Shown here: in pieces, positions 54,301 through 64,000 of the stretch
Position numbering within the stretch: the stretch's first letter is position 1
How the letters are laid out: every line of letters begins with the position of its first letter
NCBI RefSeq assembly: GCF_018687715.1
Contig: NC_056762.1
Coordinates: 45,377,520-45,441,519 of the forward strand
Length of the DNA: 64,000 nucleotides
From: Carya illinoinensis
Lineage: Eukaryota > Streptophyta > Magnoliopsida > Fagales > Juglandaceae
Reading direction: 5' to 3'
Made by a program: the position numbers and the translations under genes
The notes under the pieces: generated by a model
What the model saw: only the letters and a program-made list of their open reading frames with translations
The model's database searches: none
What the model was told of the DNA's origin: nothing

Positions 54301-55695
54301 ATTTCTATATTTTCATACGTGGGAGTTGAGGGCATCACACCGAGGGTCGTGAGGAAGCCAGCCAGGGCTCTCACTCCGTGTTAGAGCTAAGTGACAATGA
54401 CGAATCGGCCTGACCATCTTCTTTGCACTCTTCCTAGGGGCCTGAGGTGGACTCCTACTTTGCCTTTCCAGATGGGGTTGTCTCAACGAACTTCCTTGTT
54501 TGGTGGCTCGGACTTGTCTGGGGATGGGGTGCACCATGTGGCTAGTGAGGATTCCCCCGCTCAGGAGCCGTGGGGGGAGCGAGTTCTTGAGTAGGAGGAA
54601 CAGGTTCTTAAGTAGGAGGAAATCACTGGCTCGAGCATGCCGAGCACTTCGTGGCAGTTGAGGAGCACTGGTCAATTTTCTCATGTTGGGGTCAGAACAA
54701 GCCAGGCCACTCACCCAAGTCTTGACAAAGCCTGGGCCGAAGCAACCGAGGGGGTTGCTCGAAGACTACGACCCTTCTTTGCCCAGGTACGTTTCTTACA
54801 ACTCACTTTTCTTTGAACCTTTCTTTTCCTACTTCTAATAGTTCCTTGTACTACAGACCACTTAGCAGCTGGTGGGAATGATCGATGAGGAGCACGGGGA
54901 GCTCGAGGAGACTAACGGTCGCTTGGGTCGCTAGTCCATTTTGGCCATTTCAAATTTCACCAGGCACCTAGGAGATTAACACCCTTTTCGTGGAGTGCGA
55001 CAAGTTGATTGAGGAGGTTAAAGACATGAGAAAGCGCAACAAGCTTTTGGCAGAGAACGTCATGAGGTGCAAGAAGAAGAAGGAAATGAAGTGAAAGCTA
55101 GCTAGGGTCGAGATTGCCCAGTGGTAGTCAGAGTGCAAATGTTTGCAGGACGCCTGGACTGAGGCCGCAAGGGATTTGAACAGGAGGGAAGTAGAACTGG
55201 AGTTAGCCTGGAAGAGGTTTAAGGAGCTTCGGCGGGAGTGGGCCTTAGTCACTAGGCAACGCTCGAAGCTGCTATTCAGGCACTTCGAGCTCAACCAGAA
55301 GGTTCTGTGTTAGAAGACACAGTTGCAACAAGCCAAGGACCGGGACGACACCCTTGTAAAGGAGGTGGTCGAGAGGAACAATACCATCATAGCTCGGGAC
55401 ATAGATATCACTGTTATGAGGTCCTGTTAGGAAAACATTACCAAGTACTCTGCAAAGATCAGATCCTAGATTGTGGACACTCAAGCCATCCGGGACACGG
55501 CTTGGGTGTATGGCTAGAGGGATGGTCATGAACGGTTTTGTGAGCATCTGCAGGAGCACCTCGAGACGAATCTGCATACTCTGAGCTTGTCCTCCCTCCT
55601 TCTGGACCCCCAAACGCTTGCCTATGTCAAGAAATTCGGGAAGATGGGGTACCCTTTGTTCCCTTCAGATGCTCGCCCTCCTCATTCTCCCTAGT
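51375..55695 (+). pseudogene. Second gypsy-type transposon gene, decayed and split by a solo LTR
   Basis: EYPDLTAQEFLSVYCVNYQP at about 51490 matches the 'G-Y-P-D-L-T-T-R-E-F-L' part of the copy at 31.4 kb, so both derive from the same type of element with the plant 'putative gypsy type transposon' domain. A Pro/Gly-rich stretch (52000-52600) follows. The solo LTR 52649-54339 interrupts the gene. After it come an acidic/Ser region (SLELSDNDE-like, about 54380) and a long Glu/Arg-rich stretch at 54870-55500 that would be coiled coil, as in Gag-like proteins of this class. Stops and frame changes are frequent. Confidence 0.55.
52649..54339. mobile_element. Solo LTR (1691 bp), same family as 31495-33499
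   Basis: Starts TGTGATACCCCG and ends GAGGGCATCACA. Flanking five bases are CCTAG on the left and CCGAG on the right, a target duplication with one change. Blocks GACTGAGTCCGAGGAG, TATCTCGGTGGAGC, GGTCACTCGGGAG and GAGTGACGTCC follow in the same order as in the first copy. About 300 bp shorter than the first copy, mainly lacking its CT- and GC-rich part. Confidence 0.75.
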
Positions 55696-55769
55696 GATTG
55701 GGATTGTATGGGCCTAGCTCCTTTTGTATTTCTGTAAAATTTCCTTTATTTTGCACTTGTAACATCAAT

Positions 55770-55788
55770 ATATATATATATATATATG
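55770..55788. repeat. (TA)n microsatellite
   Basis: About ten TA units. Confidence 0.9.
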
Positions 55789-55852
55789 GGAATTTTTCTT
55801 TTGTTTGCCACGAATTTCTCCAACTCTTGTTCGTTATATGCTTTCTCTTCCG

Positions 55853-55856
<4 letters not shown>

Positions 55857-55892
<36 letters not shown>
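55857..55892. repeat. (TG)n microsatellite
   Basis: About 18 TG units, uninterrupted; produces false Cys-Val repeat frames. Confidence 0.97.
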
Positions 55893-55893
<1 letters not shown>

Positions 55894-55920
55894 CTCTGAG
55901 CTAGGGCTAAGCTCCGTGCC

Positions 55921-56222
55921 AAGTCTAGGGACTCAAATTTTCTCTATCACGGGGCTTGGCAAGGGCCCGAGATACTCTGGGCCCTGCCTTAACCTAGCTG
56001 TGAGTCTAGGGACTTAACCTTAGCTCACAGCGAGTTTACGAACTCGAATTGTCTTGGTCGTAAGGCTTGTCAAGGGCTTAGGATGCTCTAGGCCCAGTCT
56101 TGACCCCGTAGCGAGTCTAAAGACTAGGCTTTGACTAGCAGTGATACTAGGGACACGAATTTTCTTGGTCATTAGACTCGACAAGGCTCGGCCCCGCGGC
56201 GAGTCTAGGGACTCAGCTTTGT
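55921..56222. repeat. 110-bp tandem repeat, about 2.7 copies
   Basis: Units start at about 55921 (AAGTCTAGGGACTCAAATTT), 56031 (CGAGTTTACGAACTCGAATT) and 56142 (TGATACTAGGGACACGAATT). Each continues with TCTTGGTC-like, GGCTTG.CAAGGG and CCC.GCCTT-like blocks; the third is shortened. Confidence 0.7.
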
Positions 56223-56333
56223 TGGTTTTTAATTTTGATGATAGAGAGTTTGAGGAAAACATCCACACATTTTCATTTACTGGATAAGTTTACGAATACA
56301 AGATGTCTCATTCATGCATGATGTTCTCTTTCC

Positions 56334-56667
56334 CTAAGCGAAGTATTTCTTCAGGTGCTCAGAGTTCCATGGGTGGGGGAGCTCGCAGCCCTGACTGTCT
56401 TTCAGGTGGTAGGAGTCGGGTTGGTTGCTCGCAGTTACTATATATGGGCCTTCCCATCGTGGCCCCAACTTTCCTTCTTCCTGGGTAGTAACCCCTGCCT
56501 GCTGTAGCACCAGGTCGCCTGTTTGGAAAGAACGTGGCTTGACCCACTTGTTGAAGTATTACTCTACTTTCCATTTATTGTTCACCATTTGCGCCGTTGC
56601 CTCTTCCCTCATTTTATCTAGAAGATCCAGAACCTCTTCTAACCTTTCGCGATTGGTGCTCTGGTCA
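56334..56667 (-). pseudogene. Ty3/gypsy integrase C-terminal fragment
   Basis: The minus strand reads LDLLDKMREEATAQMVNNKW, then YFNKWVKPRSFQTGDLVLQQ, then GKLGPRWEGPYIV, then NSEHLKKYF. The 'K-V-R-x-R-x-F-x-x-G-D-L-V-L' and 'G-K-L-x-P-x-W-E-G-P' blocks are the C-terminal DNA-binding part of Ty3/gypsy integrases. One stop precedes YFNKW. The 5' side is cut off at 56668 by the CACTA terminus. Confidence 0.85.
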
Positions 56668-57339
56668 CACTACAACATTTCCTACCATTTCCTACTATAT
56701 TTTATGATGCAAATAGCCAAATTTTCACTGCTAATAATTACTAACGTCATGGCCATTTCCCCACTAGATGGATGGTAGTAATCTATCTCAAAAGCTTTTT
56801 AACAGCGGGCATATCAAGCATCGTGAAAAGTGCATTTTATTGTGCTGTTTTCATTGCCGCAAATTGATACTTTTATCGACGTAACAACTATGGCTGGGAT
56901 AGGAAAATTGACTATTTACATCCATTGGTTGGTGCTGTAAAATGATATTAGTGACACAAAGAGGCAGTTAACTACCGTCGCTAGATTTTCCCCACAAAAA
57001 TCACCAATAAAAACATATTTACGTCGCTTTGTTTTCAATTGCAAAAAACGATTGGCTTAGCTGGGAATGATAGATTTACTAGTGGCGAATTCTCTTTGGA
57101 CGTAAATAAGTTAATAAGATTAGATTTTTGACGGCGGGCATAAATTTGTTTGCGTTTGTAAGGTCTCGACGTGAATACTGTCACAATGACTTTCGCACCA
57201 ATCACAAATGAGTATAAGTTCACGGCAAAGAAACTTTTTTGGTCGCAAAAGTATTTTTTCGCCTCAACATACGATTTCCCAGTCGCTATTGAAACTTCTT
57301 TTTTCTCTGGTGTTAGTTGATGCATTGAAAGGTTTTGGC

Positions 57340-59094
57340 ACTTTCCCTTAACTAACCTCTAATTAATGTATTGTCATGAAATTGAAGATGATCAATACAT
57401 ATTACTCTCAATTTTTACAAACAATCATGTCAAATATATTCCCACATATATTTGAATAATTACAAACAATTAAATTTTACACATCATGAACTGAAGTGTC
57501 ATATAAATAATCCTGAATAAAAACTTGGCACAATATTATTTTCAGTTAAAACCTGGGTCTCAAATGCATAAACTTATTTGTTGTTAGTACTAGTGCTACA
57601 TAACAATAGCTTACTATTCATTATCTGAATAGGAAGTAGGCATTTCCACTAAAAATACCCTACTATATATACACCCTGAATATGCCATCCATAACAATGC
57701 ACAGAAAGGTGTTGAATAGAAGTCTACCATATAACATGTATTGCTTCTATTAACATGATTGATGTACTAAAGTTCTATTACATATAATAGCATAATCAAA
57801 ATATGCTCAAGCCATGTGCAACTTCTTACTATTCTTCAATCAATATATATTTTTTGGACATTTAATAGAAGGCAACTATAATATGTGCCAACAACACAGT
57901 GTGATGTGGTAGACAATATGAAGTGTGCTTTCTACATGGATCCATAGTAGGATTTTGCCCCAGAACCAGATATATTGAAACATTGTCTCAGCAATCTACA
58001 ATCACCCATTAGCTTTCATCGAATTAGTGTAGAATCTACATCCATTCAAAGTTAATCTTACAAATCAATGTCAATAGTACCTTACTACACATATTTAGTC
58101 TCAAAGTTAAAATACTATGTTCAATTAAATTATGGCTCCAAAAGTACTATGCAGAAGAATGTCTACGTTGATTCTCCAGCTTAGTCAATTGGTGGAAATC
58201 AATTCCACCGAACAACTTCCCATGAATAGAATGTACTACCCACAAACTCATTAAATCTACACCCTTCCCAATCTACTCCCATCCAGTTCATTCCATCAAT
58301 CTGAGGTTCACAGAATTAATGTGGGGAAACTAATTCAAATAATTAACACCAAGACCATTCTATTAATTGTAAAACTATGATACCAACTCCCCCCAAGCTG
58401 CATCCCCACTCCATATTTAAATGTGCACTTTGAATCTGAAATGACCAATATTTCTAAAATCAATATCTAACTAATAAATATATTCTGCCCTTCCCATTCT
58501 TTTTTTAAGCCAATGTAATAACTGAAAAACTAGTGCTTAAAAACATCTTTGTAAATAGCAAATAATACTGGACTCTACTGAATAATGGATTAAAAGTACA
58601 TACATTTAATAGAACGCATTTTCCTGATCATGCTAACTGAAATCACTATCATACTTGATGCCATAGAGTTGACGGAAAATACCTATGTAGCAGGTAGTCG
58701 ACCCCAGCCTTAAAATCTTTGCAGGTATCTAACCACAAGTGTTGCAGTGTCTTTCCATCTTTACTAGCCATTTACAAAGCAGGGTTCATTTTTTGCCCCA
58801 AAACCAATATCAATGTTTGTGTTCTTTTCATTGACAACCATCAGTTATCCAAGGTCCGTTCAACCATGACCTGCTTATTGCTAATAAGCAATAAAAAAAA
58901 CTCGACTAGTATCACCCATCCATGATAATAGAAGAAAGCCACGCACAAAATAATTCCATGTCGTCAGCCAATTGAAATCATTTCCAACAGCTGCCTCTCA
59001 AAATAGTCGAAGAGTCCACAAAAGTGTTTTTCAAACAACCTCAGATAGCTCCCGAAGTCTCCCTCAGAGACTCTCCCTGCGGGAGCTGCTGTTA
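57340..59094. other. Interior of the CACTA element without recognised genes
   Basis: AT-rich, with many short blocks but no transposase (TNP2-like) motif in any frame. It may be the internal non-coding part or a deleted version of the element. Confidence 0.45.
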
Positions 59095-60245
59095 TTAAGT
59101 GTATGTCATAAATTTGTTAAACTTTGCTTGCTTCACCAAAATCTCCTGAACATTTGCCTTTAGTGCCTCAAATTGTGCCTTGTAAAACTGTGCATCCTCT
59201 GACAATGCACCTCTATATCATTCACCTTGCGCTATCCCGGATGTTACGGGGCATTAGCTTCTCGCTCATATCCCTTTCATATCTTGATCTCCTCCCTAGG
59301 ACCTCCCTGAACACTGTAGCTGCTGCCTTCTTTGTGAGCCCTTCTGGTTGCATCGCATTCAACTTTTCCACCATTTTCCCCTTTAACCAAAAAAATTGCT
59401 TCATTATGTTCAATGTTACTCATGAACTCATAACAATACCTAAGAGGCATATATATTATTTATAGTGACAACAAAAAAATACTGCTACTTCCCCTAATTA
59501 GAATCTGTAACTTACAAACATCTCTTCAGTCATGTCAGTCACAAACTCATTCTTCTTCTTTGACAATCGAATCTCTTTAAAAAAGTCCAAATTAGTAACA
59601 CCCTCACTTTGAAACACAAGAAATTCAAATGTCAGTTTTACGTTTATATATATATATATTATATAACCATAATATATATATTATATAACCATATTTGATA
59701 TGAAATATATACATTTAACCCAAATTAATTTCTATTTGCATAGTAGCACATAATAACTACCTACTCTTCGAGTATTTGAACAAAGGATTTCCTACCAGTG
59801 GTATAGTTGCTTAGCTGTTTTCCTCTATTCGCCTTGTTTTGCAGTGACAAGGCCTAGTCCAAATAATGCCCCAATGAGGTTAAAGCAATAATAAGTTGTG
59901 CACATGAGTATCACTAAAACTATATATCAATTAGACAATTATCAGCAGCTCCTTAACTATTTTCTACTAAGCAAAAAGATTTCATAAATTTTTTCTAACC
60001 AACTACCATGAGCAGATGATCTTGTGTTTTTACCTTGAACTCCTTGCTGCCCCAGTGCATGCATAGTTTTCTCCACACCACTTGATCCACCAAATCGGTC
60101 CCCCTTGCTAGAGCAACTTTATGACTCCCATACCCGAGGTAGATTTTGTGTAAGTCATAATAGAAGGAACTGAACCTCTTACGTAGTTGCTCAATAACTG
60201 TCTTCCTCTGATTTTCTTTTTCCCATTGTATGATAAAGTCAGCCT
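59095..60245 (-). pseudogene. CACTA-associated plant transposase gene (Transposase_24, Ptta/En/Spm type)
   Basis: Exon-like pieces in order: KENQRKTVIEQLRKRFSSFY and YDLHKIYLGYGSHKVALARG to VVWRKLCMHWGSKEFK (60245-60030); SLQNKANRGKQLSNYTTGRK with SFVQILEE (about 59855-59770); EGVTNLDFFKEIRLSKKNEF with VTDMTEEM (about 59620-59515); VEKLNAMQPEGLTKKAAATV with FREVLGRRSRYERDM (59390-59240); and VQEILVKQAKFNKFMTYT ending at 59095. The order 'R-x-x-F-K-x-x-x-x-D-L-H-K', 'W-x-x-L-C-x-H-W', 'K-A-N-R-x-K-x-x-x-x-H-T-T-G-x-K-S-F', 'F-K-E-T' and 'V-L-G-x-R-S' is that of the plant family. The part after 59230 is in a different frame. Its role in transposition is probably DNA binding; this is by analogy. 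Confidence 0.75.
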
Positions 60246-60539
60246 AAAAAATTTTCACATAAAAACATCAACTCATATTAGGTAAAAATAACTAATAGAA
60301 AAGTTGGAAAATATCCTTTAGAACTTGTAAAAAAAGGAGATAGTCTCTCTCTATACAAGTGTGATTTTCTCTTTCGTTCGATGATGGTGGAACGTTACAG
60401 TTAGCATTTTGTTGGTGTTATGATGGTTTACTCTAAGGAGATTGTGATTGAAACAAAACTCTTTACACTTGTAAGGGAAGGTAACTTGTTATGAATTATT
60501 GAGAGAGGTTGGAAGTTTAGAAATGAGCTTTTACTAGGA

Positions 60540-61690
60540 CATGACACTGCCTGATGGCTAGGGAGAGCTCTGGATGATTGTCTAAAAGGAGATAGGAAGG
60601 ATTTTTACACGTCAACGAGGGATGGATATTGCTGTTTCATTGCTCAAAGGTGCTCGAACAGGAGGGGCAGCTACATGGAGGTGGCAGAATATGGGGAAGG
60701 AGGCAGAAGAAATATCATTTTAATACCAGGAGATGAGGGGGGTTTAGGGGATTGAGAAGATGAAAGGAGGTGATAGGGGAGCTCTCTCAGGAGGGCAGAA
60801 ACACAGAAGGGCCTTATGAAGGTCACCAACATCGGTCAGAGGGGGTAGCTCACAACCATGATTAGCAATTGTATAGGAAGTGCTAGCGACGACAAGAGAA
60901 CAACGAGAATCGAGACCTGGAGCTTGGGGGTGCTTTGCCCAACAATCACAAAGGAGGGGTGCATAGAGCCCATCATACTGTTTAGATAGGGGAGGTTGGT
61001 AGGAAAGTTGTCAAGAGGGAGGATGAGGATGTTCGCAGTTTGTTAAGGGGGATGCAGGTGCAACTATGGAAGTTGCAGGGAGAGGTGTCTCGAATTCCAA
61101 AATGTGTTGGGTCTAATATAGAAAATGAAAAAACGGGGAGTTTTGGGGTCCCTAATGCTCAGAAGATGGGTCTTTTAGAGGTTTATGGGTAACGAGCTGG
61201 GCCAAGTAAGGCCCACTTGAAAGCAGGTGAAGTAGAACCCAAACGTTTCAGTTTGGGTTGGAAGGAACGGATTGGGCCTCAACCAATAGGGACAAAAGTA
61301 ACCCGAAAGGAATGGAAAGAACGCCCAACCCGGCAAGAAACAAACCCAGAGCTAGTCGGGGTAGGGGCGATGCAGTTGGTTTCTTCAACGGGAAGGCACT
61401 AGACGGGGGAGGTGGGGTTGTCGGAGGTGGGATAGTGTGTTATAGAGCAGATCTCTCGCACGCCTGGAACTCAACTAGTCTCAGTGGAGTGTCTAGTGGG
61501 TTCAACCCCAGTTTCATCATCTCGGGGAGAACAGAACAGATCGATGGGTGGAGGGGAAGTATATGTTGCTCAGGTGAAACCTCCATTGAAGACAGATGAT
61601 GTTTCTTTGTTGGAAGGTAGTGACGGGATGGAGGCAGATGACTCAAATAGTGACGATTTGTTCTTATCAGATGAGGAAAATGCCTAGAGA
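60540..61690 (+). pseudogene. LINE ORF1 region, decayed
   Basis: GYCCFIAQRCSNRRGSYMEV then AEYGEGGRRNIILIPGDEGG (60627-60746) resembles the N-terminal domain of plant LINE-associated ORF1 proteins ('R-C-S-N-x-x-G-x-Y-L-x-x-x-E-Y-G-x-G-G-R'). Frame changes follow. An acidic end, DSNSDDLFLSDEENA (61642-61687), closes the region. ORF1 proteins bind the LINE RNA; here the reading frame is broken many times. Confidence 0.5.
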
Positions 61691-62042
61691 ATGATCAAGG
61701 TGATTAGTGAACCACTTGGGGAAGGTGGCTTCGTGCAAAGAGATTACTCAGATCAGTCTGAAGTGGGTGAGCCTCTACCTCTGAATTGCATGTTTCCAGA
61801 GCCTTGTGTTTCAAATTGGGTGTTCAACATGGTGAAGGACATCTAGCATCTGATGGGACTAAGGTGCGAGGGTTATGAGGAATAATTTATGGCACTACTT
61901 ACTGTTATTGAAGCAGGCCATCAACAACATAGGAAAACAAATTCAAAAAAGCAGAGAGAGTTGAGAAAGCTAGATTGGTCTATGAACTTGGAGGGAAGCT
62001 CTAGTAGGACAGGACTAAAGGGAAGGGGTTGACCTTTTCTAA

Positions 62043-64000
62043 ATGAAGCCAAAAATTGTATCGTGGAATGTCCGTGGGTTGAATGAGGTCAATAGGCGTT
62101 CCCAAATAAGACACTTGCTACGTGAGTGGAATGCGGATATAGTTTGCTTGCAGGAGACAAAATTGAAACTTATTAATAGGAAAATGGTGAGAAGTATTTG
62201 GAGCTGGTTGTATGTAGATTGGGTCTATTTGGCAGCTCAGGGGGCTTCAAGTGGTATTCTAGTATTGTGGGATAGACGGGTGGTAGAGAAAATGAAGGAT
62301 TTTTTTGGAGTGTACTCGGTGGCTTGCTCCTTTAGAAGCATGGTAGATGATTTTATGTGGGCTTTCGCAGGTGCATATGGCCCCAACATAGACCATGAGA
62401 GAAGATTATTGTGGGATGAACTGGCAGGTTTACATAGTTGATGGGATCTACCTTGGTGCATTGGTAGAGATTTTAACATTACAAGATTCCCAACTGAGTG
62501 CTTTGGAAATAGGAGAACAAGGCCAGCTATGTCAGAATTTTTATAGTGCATTTTTTATTTGAATCTAGTGGATTTACCATTAGCATGGGGTGTTTGTACG
62601 TGGTCTAATAACCAAACGTGGTCTTAGCTAGATAGATTCTTAATTTCTCCAGATTGGGAATGCCATTTTTTGGATGTGTGGCAAAAGAGATTGACTCGTT
62701 TGTATTTGGACCATTGGCCAATTATGTTGGATTGTGGAGGGCTCCAAAGGAAGCGTAGACATTTCAAATTTGAAAACATGTGGTTGAAAGTGGAAGGTTT
62801 CGAGGATAGAGTCAGACAATGGTGCGACTCATATCAAATATAAGGAACTCCTAGTTTTATCTTTGCAAGCAAATTGAAGGCTTTAAAATTAGATTTAAAG
62901 TTTTGGAATATGCAGTCTTTTGGTGATAGGGGAATGAAAGAAAAGCAAGGTAATGGAGATTCAGGGGTTAGAAAGGACACAAGAAGCCCAGACCTTAAGT
63001 TAGGAAGAGATAGCCCTAAAAACAGTGCTGGAAGCAGACCTAGAAAGAATTGTTCTCTTAGAAGAGACTTCATGGCATCAAAGTCAAGAGCACTATGGTT
63101 GAAGGAAAGAGATCGAAGCACTAAGTTCTTCCACAGAGTAGCTAACTCACACAGGAGTTTTAACAGTATAAAGATGCTAAAATTTGAGGGTGTGGAGTGT
63201 AGGGAAGAGCAAGTGATAAACAATCATGTGGTAGACTTCTTTGATCATTTACTTTTTGAGCAGGAGAGCTAGAGGCCTAAACTTGAAGGGCTTGGTTTTG
63301 ATTCAATTGAGCCTAGTGATGTATGCAAAATGGAGAGGCCTTTTGAGGAAATGGAGGTTTATGATGTTGTGAGGAAAATGGCTAAAGACAAGGCCCGGGG
63401 TCACGATGGTTTTTCGATGGGTTTCTTCCAAACTTGTTGGATTGTTGTAAAAGATGATCTAATGAAGGTGTTTCAAGAATTCTACTTGGTAGGGAAGTTT
63501 GAAAAAAGCCTTAATGCTACTTTTCTTGCACTAATGCCGAAGAAGGTGAGGGTTGAGGAGATCAAGGAGTTTCAGCCTATTAGCTTGGTTAATAGGGTAT
63601 ATAGGATTATTTCCAAGGTGTTAACGAACCGCTTGAGTGAGCTAGTGGGAAAGATAATTTCAAAACCAAAAAATGCATTCTTAAAGGATAGATAGATTCT
63701 AGATGCGGTTTTTATTGCAAACGAATGCATAGATAGTCGCCTGAAAACTGGTGAGGCTGAGATTATTTGCAAGTTAGATATGGAGAAGGCATATGACCAT
63801 GTTAACTGGGGTTTATTCTTGACCTTATGGGGAAATGTGGTTTTGGAGAGAGATGGTGCTCATGGATTCGATGGTGCATAACAATGGTGAAATTTTTCGT
63901 GTTGATAAATGGAAGCCCTATTGGTTTCTTTCGTAGCACGTGAGACCTAAGGCAAGGAGATCCACTATCCCCATTACTTTTTGTTATTGTGATGGAGGCA
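62043..64000 (+). pseudogene. LINE ORF2: endonuclease and reverse transcriptase, broken, runs off the edge
   Basis: ORF2 nicks target DNA and copies LINE RNA into it. MKPKIVSWNVRGLNEVNRRS opens the APE-type endonuclease with catalytic Asn (W-N-V-R-G) and Glu (CLQETKL). IGRDFNITRFPTE and LDRFLISPDW follow, with stops at 62441, 62546 and 62629. The RT part starts with FEEMEVYDVVRKMAKDKARG and GHDGFSMGFFQTCW (63330-63450), then [36 protein letters not shown] and GDPLSPLLFVIVMEA at the window end. The catalytic YADD motif lies beyond. Stops after FLKDR and in the palm region show that it is inactive. Confidence 0.9.

Larger units (their letters stand above)
56668..60300 (-). mobile_element. CACTA (En/Spm) transposon, right end not defined
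   Basis: CACTACAACA at 56668 is the typical CACTA terminus; it starts exactly where the gypsy integrase stops. Subterminal DNA (56680-57330) has several GTCGC/GGCGG and ACGTAAATA-like motifs, as expected of the repeats bound by the transposase. A plant CACTA gene is encoded on the minus strand at 59095-60245. No matching TAGTG end is visible; the element seems to be cut near 60300 by the LINE. Confidence 0.65.
60320..64000 (+). mobile_element. L1-type LINE, 5' end approximate, continues past the right edge
   Basis: Holds an ORF1 remnant and an ORF2 with endonuclease and reverse transcriptase on the plus strand. It begins shortly after the CACTA gene; the exact 5' border and the target duplication cannot be seen because the 3' end is outside the window. 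Confidence 0.75.

Noticed and set aside
54313..54714. 133-codon frame on the minus strand
   Set aside because: It is antisense to a decayed gypsy-type gene and has no recognisable motif.
1..64000. CRISPR arrays, bacterial operons, rRNA, organellar insertions
   Set aside because: Tandem repeats present are microsatellites or minisatellites without spacer structure, and no bacterial, plastid or mitochondrial gene was recognised.

Overview
The window is nuclear DNA of a dicot plant, most likely a woody rosid. Both intact host genes have exon structures and protein sequences typical of angiosperm PEX5 and group I WRKY proteins. The AT-rich repeats containing runs of GATGA that occur throughout are the kind I associate with Fagales (walnut, oak), but that placement is a guess. 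There is no rRNA, tRNA, organellar or bacterial gene. About four fifths of the sequence is transposable elements and AT-rich intergenic DNA.

Only two host genes are well supported. At 634-5496 (minus) lie the first eight coding exons of PEX5, the peroxisomal PTS1 import receptor. They encode the WxxxF/Y-rich N-terminal half, and the TPR half lies beyond the left edge. At about 25.5-29.9 kb (plus) is a complete group I WRKY transcription factor closest to WRKY2: six coding exons, two WRKY domains, 747 residues.

Layout from left to right: PEX5, its introns loaded with a MITE, LINE tails and a SINE (0.1-5.5 kb); AT-rich foldback repeats (5.7-6.5 kb); intergenic DNA; a decayed PIF/Harbinger element with both its Myb/SANT and HARBI1-like genes (9.1-12.1 kb); a decayed element with the 'putative plant transposon protein' domain (12.5-15.9 kb); a hAT remnant; a 5'-truncated LINE with target duplication (17.5-19.1 kb); a TIR-bounded, TTA-flanked element that appears to carry three captured gene exons (20.9-23.6 kb); WRKY2; a gypsy-type element split by a solo LTR (31-34 kb); a second hAT remnant; a truncated LTR/PBS fragment (37.8-38.2 kb); a 9.9 kb Ty1/copia element inserted in a MITE and itself hit by two further insertions (38.6-48.5 kb); a small MITE; a second gypsy-type element split by a second solo LTR of the same family (51.4-55.7 kb); a Ty3/gypsy integrase fragment interrupted by a CACTA element (56.3-60.3 kb); and a LINE whose reverse transcriptase runs off the right edge.

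The two host genes do not form a functional unit. The most informative parts of the window are the nested insertions, which give a relative order of events, and the gene-capturing TIR element next to WRKY2. Nothing here amounts to a clearly new biological system. The best candidates for undescribed structure are the 20.9-23.6 kb Pack-type element, the hairpin-rich copia LTR, the solo-LTR family with conserved splice-like signals, and an unclassified 1.33 kb insertion with an exact 8-bp target duplication.
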